In this document: in pieces, positions 60,113 through 64,000 of the stretch | Layout of the letters: every line of letters starts with the position of its first letter | How positions within the stretch are numbered: the stretch's first letter is position 1 | Source: Liolophura sinensis | Taxonomy: Eukaryota > Mollusca > Polyplacophora > Chitonida > Chitonidae | DNA: 64,000 bases | Reading direction: 5' to 3' | Assembly: GCF_032854445.1 (NCBI RefSeq) | Contig: NC_088295.1 | Location: forward strand, 42,889,385 to 42,953,384 | Notes under the pieces: model-generated | What the model saw: only the letters and a program-made list of their open reading frames with translations | Database searches by the model: none | Told to the model about the DNA's origin: nothing | Program-made: the position numbers and the translations under genes

Positions 60113-62959
60113 GTAGGTCGGTAACGAACGCCATTGTGCTTCGTAATAGTTACTGCACCCGCTCGAAACCTATTACACGTTTGTGCTCAACGGTATGTGA
60201 ATTCATTTGAATGCAGATGTCATTACCTGAATGTTACTTGAATGACATGCTTAGATGCACACCCACTATGGCACACCATGGTAAATTAAGGTTACAAATG
60301 ACTTAACATGTGTTACGCACTGTCGTCTAATTCAGCTCAACAGCAAAGTGATTACTAAGTTTACTGTTATGAGTGATCAGTATAAAACGCGCAGGGATTA
60401 AAGCTAACACCTGAATCAATGGAACTTCCTTAAATCTGTATTAATCTGAACGAAACCTTCCACACCAGGCTTACTCATATTGTATTATGTATAGAGCTTT
60501 AACTTATACCCGGTCTCTGCTCGGTTTCCGCTCACCATAACGCTGGCCGCCGTCGTATAAGTGAAATATTCTTGAGTACGGCGTAAAACACCAATCAAAT
60601 AAATAAATAATAAGGCGATGCAAATTCCTAAGGTCAACTCTGAGCACCAGCTGTTCTAACACGAAATTGAAAAATTCTTTGAACATCGCATACCTGTAGC
60701 TATAGTGATGACAGTGCATTGAAAGAAGAGAAAGAAAAAACAAGAAATAATGTTTGGCGTATATTGCCTCGAAATGAAGAAGTACATCTTACTGAACCAA
60801 CTTCCTCAAGAGAACACTAGTCACTGCTTACACCATAATTTCTACCAAAGCACACTTCAAGTTTAATTTATAAACGTTGTATGAAATCTTCACACAGCAG
60901 TTGGCTCATGAGTATCATTTCATCAAAATAAAAACACGGTGTTTTGAACTATACGTCCCACATAATAAACACATTACACATATAGTTGGCAAGAAGTACA
61001 TACCAGACATAGGTAAAACTTCAGGTAAAATACTCGTTCTAAAGTTAGGCTTAGAATTCCCAGTTCAGTAAAGAGAAACTTTTTAGTATGCTGTTTCATT
61101 CTTATTCACGTGCTAACTAGTGAAAATAGAGAAACTTTTTTAAACAGGGCAAAAGAGTGAAGAAAATGTTTAAATTTGGGGGTTAATAGAAAGAACGTGA
61201 TAACCAGGTCATACGCCTGTTGACGGTGGATTTAAGGGAGATAACTCCTTAGTGATGACATGATCCTGTGAGGAAAACAGTCATCATTGGTAATTCTCTC
61301 TCACACCGTCACACACAGAATATGAACAAACTACGGGCTACATTGATGATAACGTATGATCAGGATATTTATACAACCATTTGTAACAAAACTTGATTGG
61401 CATAAATAGCATTATTTTGGCAGAACTCAAAAATATTTCACCTAATTGCACGGCGGTGGTCAGGCGAACGGGTGGAGGATACCCCGTGACTGCCACAACC
61501 CTTCGTCAGTTTCCTAACAAAGGGTCTCGCTTAAATCTGCAATCCGTCACTAGACGTCAGCGGCCAGGAGTCGATAGGCTTCTGCAAAAACAACGCCTTA
61601 GGAAAAGGCGTTAGCTATGTGCAGTACGTGGACCGCGCTTTGAGAACTGAAAGTATATTTCATACGGTACACTGACTAGGTGATGCTCTACCGTGCATCG
61701 ACAATAATTGTTCAACTCAAAAACGGATGAATGCCTGGCCCAGCTTACTTGCAGCGACAAACAGAACATGTAGGGTAAAATAATTCATATCTGAATGACA
61801 CCAACGAATGGCATGCCGACAATTGCAGTAGTTGAAACCTGCACCGAGATGTAAGGAAGTGTGGCCGTCACTTGCACTTGCTGAAACCCAGTGAGGAAGA
61901 GGGGAAGAAGTGGTAGTAGCAGTAGAAGTGAGGCGAAGAAAAAATACAAGGAAAATAAGTCTATAGTGATGTTAAGCCGGCAACGTGCTGAAGCAGTGAA
62001 CTACATACTTGGTAATCATTACCTCGTTGCTCTTGGGCAACATTCCTTCAAACTATATGCAATCTCAATCAAAAATACCAAAACCGGTACAGTTTCTACG
62101 CCCTCTGTCTAGTTTTTTTCTGTTAACAGGCCTCGAACGAGTGAATTAAATATGCTTAAGCCTAAAAGAAGCGTGACGAAAATATCAAATAAATATACGT
62201 GACGACTGTGGCATCACAAATTCACTGATTTAATGTAAAAAGAAATAAGATTGTTCAGCCATCAGAAGGAAATGTCTGGGTATGTATTAATTACTGTCGA
62301 CAGAACCACCAAACTCACGTCTAGTATTCTTGAGCTAGTGGACTGGCATCCAGGTGTTTGTTGTCTCTCCCTTACATATACAGGTATATCAGTTCATTTT
62401 GGGCATTATCTTTTTTCGCAGGTTATGTAGGCGAGAAATGCTCACAGATTGGTCAGCCTGTGTCCATTACCTGTGATCAAGACCAGATAATCAGAATCCG
62501 CAAGACCCTATTGTATGCCGTTAACCTCATCCCCGTCAAGGAAACTAACAATGATATAATCTGCGAGAACCCCGATAGAAACAATTATTGCCGCGCGCCC
62601 ACAAACCGATCTGATCTGGAATTCATCGGCCGTCAATCGGCGTCGTACCCCATCCAGGCTGAGGATTTGAATACCCATCCAGAGAAGAAGGGAGAATGCT
62701 ACTCCGGCGTCCGATCAAACATGGTTCACGTTTTCTACGAATGTGTCCCAGGTAGGTCTTTACATAATTTCTTATAGCTCTTTGATAGTTTGTGTTATAC
62801 GTCGTTTTGGGAATTGGCTGTTCGATCATTGACCTGGAATGTCCATCTTGGTTGACGTCTGGTAAAGGAGTGTCTGTTTCAACGGATATATTCATTAACT
62901 ATAACCTATCAAGACCTTTTCTTGCAGGTTGGATTGGCATCATTAACGAATATCATTAA
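59995..62959 (+). CDS. Secreted SUEL-like lectin (three exons)
   Basis: Predicted 159-residue secreted protein. Exon 1 gives a signal peptide (VWTLLTTTLVTLHIASSG). Exon 2 gives one domain starting KCSQIGQPVSITCDQDQIIR and ending SNMVHVFYECVPG, with cysteines also in DIICENP, NNYCRAP and GECYSG. The order C..G..V.I.C....I.I....Y...........C.......C......................C......N...V.Y.C matches the galactose/rhamnose-binding SUEL lectin fold. Exon 3 adds WIGIINEYH and a stop. All phases agree. The galactose-contact motifs of classical SUEL domains (YGR and DPC-type) are not obvious, so sugar binding is uncertain. It is divergent from the mucin-like gene 12.9 kb away; any link is speculation. 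Confidence 0.75.
60508..60612 (+). repeat. SINE family 1 3' end
   Basis: GGTCTCTGCTCGGTTTCCGC, CCATAACGCTGGCCGCCGTC, GAGTACGGCGTAAAACACCA and an AAAT tail. 5' truncated; in the first intron of the lectin-like gene. Confidence 0.9.
61425..61515 (-). repeat. Degenerate SINE family 1 (reverse)
   Basis: CTCAAAAATATTTCACCTAA, CGGCGGTGGTCAGGCGAACG and ACCCCGTGACTGCCAC follow the reverse consensus loosely. Confidence 0.5.
62422..62751 (+). CDS. Lectin-like gene exon 2: SUEL-like domain
   Basis: Acceptor TTTTTTCGCAG, donor CCAG|GTAGGT, 330 bp, phase 1 on both sides, as is common for shuffled extracellular domains. Codes the whole Cys-containing domain. Confidence 0.82.
62928..62959 (+). CDS. Lectin-like gene exon 3: short C-terminus
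   Basis: Acceptor CCTTTTCTTGCAG, then nine codons WIGIINEYH and TAA. An ATTAAA variant polyadenylation signal follows within a few bases. The gene could instead skip this exon and continue beyond the window. Confidence 0.5.
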
Positions 62960-63352
62960 TATTAAAGAATTTGCCGGAAGTGGTATCTTCCATACACACA
63001 ATGAAATGTGTTTTCGAAACAATAATGATGTTATACACACATTTTTGACCTCTAGCTTTTCATCTGTTCACCTTTGGCTGCCAAATTAGAACGAACGAAT
63101 GTCATTTACTGTAAAATGTAAACAAAAGTTTAAGCTTATCACTTTAAGCCTTTAAGGCTACCTCTTGCATCTTTTCTTTGCTAGCCTTGCTTTATTATAA
63201 TACCAAAACACCTCAACAATGGCACATAAAGTTATTACAGGTATCAATATGGCTCATATATGATGTTGGTGCTTGCAATTTCAGTCTGACCGTTTCAATT
63301 ATGATGATGGACTGAAGCCTCTGAAACCTAGTCCTTTTTTATGAAATGTTGC
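62960..63352. other. Downstream stretch after the lectin-like gene
   Basis: AT-rich sequence with no recognised gene or repeat. Confidence 0.6.
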
Positions 63353-64000
63353 CACAACACAGAATTTTGAGTAATCCTAAACCAGTGGCGTCTAAATGAC
63401 TACTACCTTAACATTAATTAGGGCATATATTCTTACCTACATCTACTTAAACCATGGAGCTAGGGACCGTCTTATGTTGCCACTGCATGTGTACTTAAGC
63501 ATTTACACCAATACACAACATCGAGTTCCACAGGTTAACGTGTAACCCTATCCAACCATATCACAATGTCGTCGCTGCTCTGTTCTTGCTCTCCACGCTG
63601 TATAGGCTTTTGTATCATATTTACTAATACCAGTAAGGGAGTGCTAATACCAGAACTGGTTTCACACATTTTTTTTTAATAAGACTAAATGGGAGACACA
63701 TATGGGTGGGGTATGGGGTGTCTTTTGTATTGCTCTCGATACATGACCAAGCTGCGTAATGGGTTCTCATGACAAGCCCTATAGGAACAAATGAGTTCTT
63801 GTGTTCCAAGCTAACTGGAAATTCGTGATTTACCTTACGAAATGTGGTCGTTTCCTCCTAACTATGGCCAGTTTCCTCTAAAAACTATACATCCGACGTC
63901 CAACATACAAATGAACAGTTAAAATAAAACCTTAATTGAGGTAAACTGACCAGAGACCGTATTTAATCATTTATGTGTGACCATTTGCCAGCTATCAAAC
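63353..64000 (+). repeat. Unclassified dispersed repeat, copy 2 (runs off the window)
   Basis: Starts ACAACACAGAATTTTGAGTA and ends GTGTGACCATTTGCCAGCTA, as in 51475-51705. It carries about 400 bp of extra sequence between TAAGCATTTACAC and GAACAGTTAAAATA. Either this copy has an insertion or the other has a deletion. Confidence 0.65.

Larger units (their letters stand above)
60113..62421 (+). other. First intron of the lectin-like gene
   Basis: Contains a SINE family 1 end and a degenerate reverse SINE, listed separately. Otherwise AT-rich, with nothing recognised. Confidence 0.65.

Overview
The window is eukaryotic, spliced, AT-rich genomic DNA from an animal, most probably a mollusc (bivalve or gastropod). 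The main evidence is a KCNQ1-type potassium channel with the same exon sizes as the vertebrate gene, a sea-urchin-egg-lectin-like (SUEL-like) secreted protein, a Thr-rich mucin-like membrane protein, a PIF/Harbinger transposon, and many copies of tRNA-derived SINEs whose 3' end (GTACGGCGTAAAACACCAAT followed by (AAAT)n) I associate with molluscan genomes. The species cannot be fixed by reading alone.

Layout. 1-9717 has no recognisable gene and is probably the first intron and upstream part of the channel gene; it holds a large imperfect hairpin, an AT palindrome, two perfect CRE octamers and one possible tiny exon. 9718-23213 (+) holds 13 exons of a KCNQ1 orthologue, from S1 to the stop codon (506 codons, one continuous frame). 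Its introns contain a 77-bp tandem array with tRNA/SINE-like monomers, a ~27-bp minisatellite with a 166-bp higher-order repeat, and SINEs. 23214-33327 is the 3' UTR followed by gene-poor sequence with a 33-bp satellite and a perfect 42-bp x4 repeat.

33328-47114 (-) is a six-exon gene for a type I membrane protein: signal peptide, Cys-containing ectodomain, about 650-700 residues of Thr-rich repeats, one transmembrane helix and a ~370-residue cytoplasmic tail. Its frame is broken in the mucin exon and in the tail exon. 47115-53443 is intergenic and includes a SINE with a perfect 12-bp target duplication. 53444-57204 is a Harbinger-type transposon with 60-bp inverted repeats (57/60 identical). 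It carries a MADF-BESS protein gene on + and a DDE transposase gene on -, with the exons of each lying inside the introns of the other; both frames carry single-base lesions. 59995-62959 (+) is a three-exon gene for a short secreted SUEL-like lectin. The rest is SINE-rich intergenic DNA; the last 650 bp repeat a segment found near 51.5 kb.

The genes do not form a pathway. The channel, the mucin-like receptor and the lectin are independent animal genes, and the remaining structured sequence is transposon- or repeat-derived. The frameshifts (four certain, with others in the mucin exon) are mostly single-base losses. That leaves open whether they are true decay or assembly indels.
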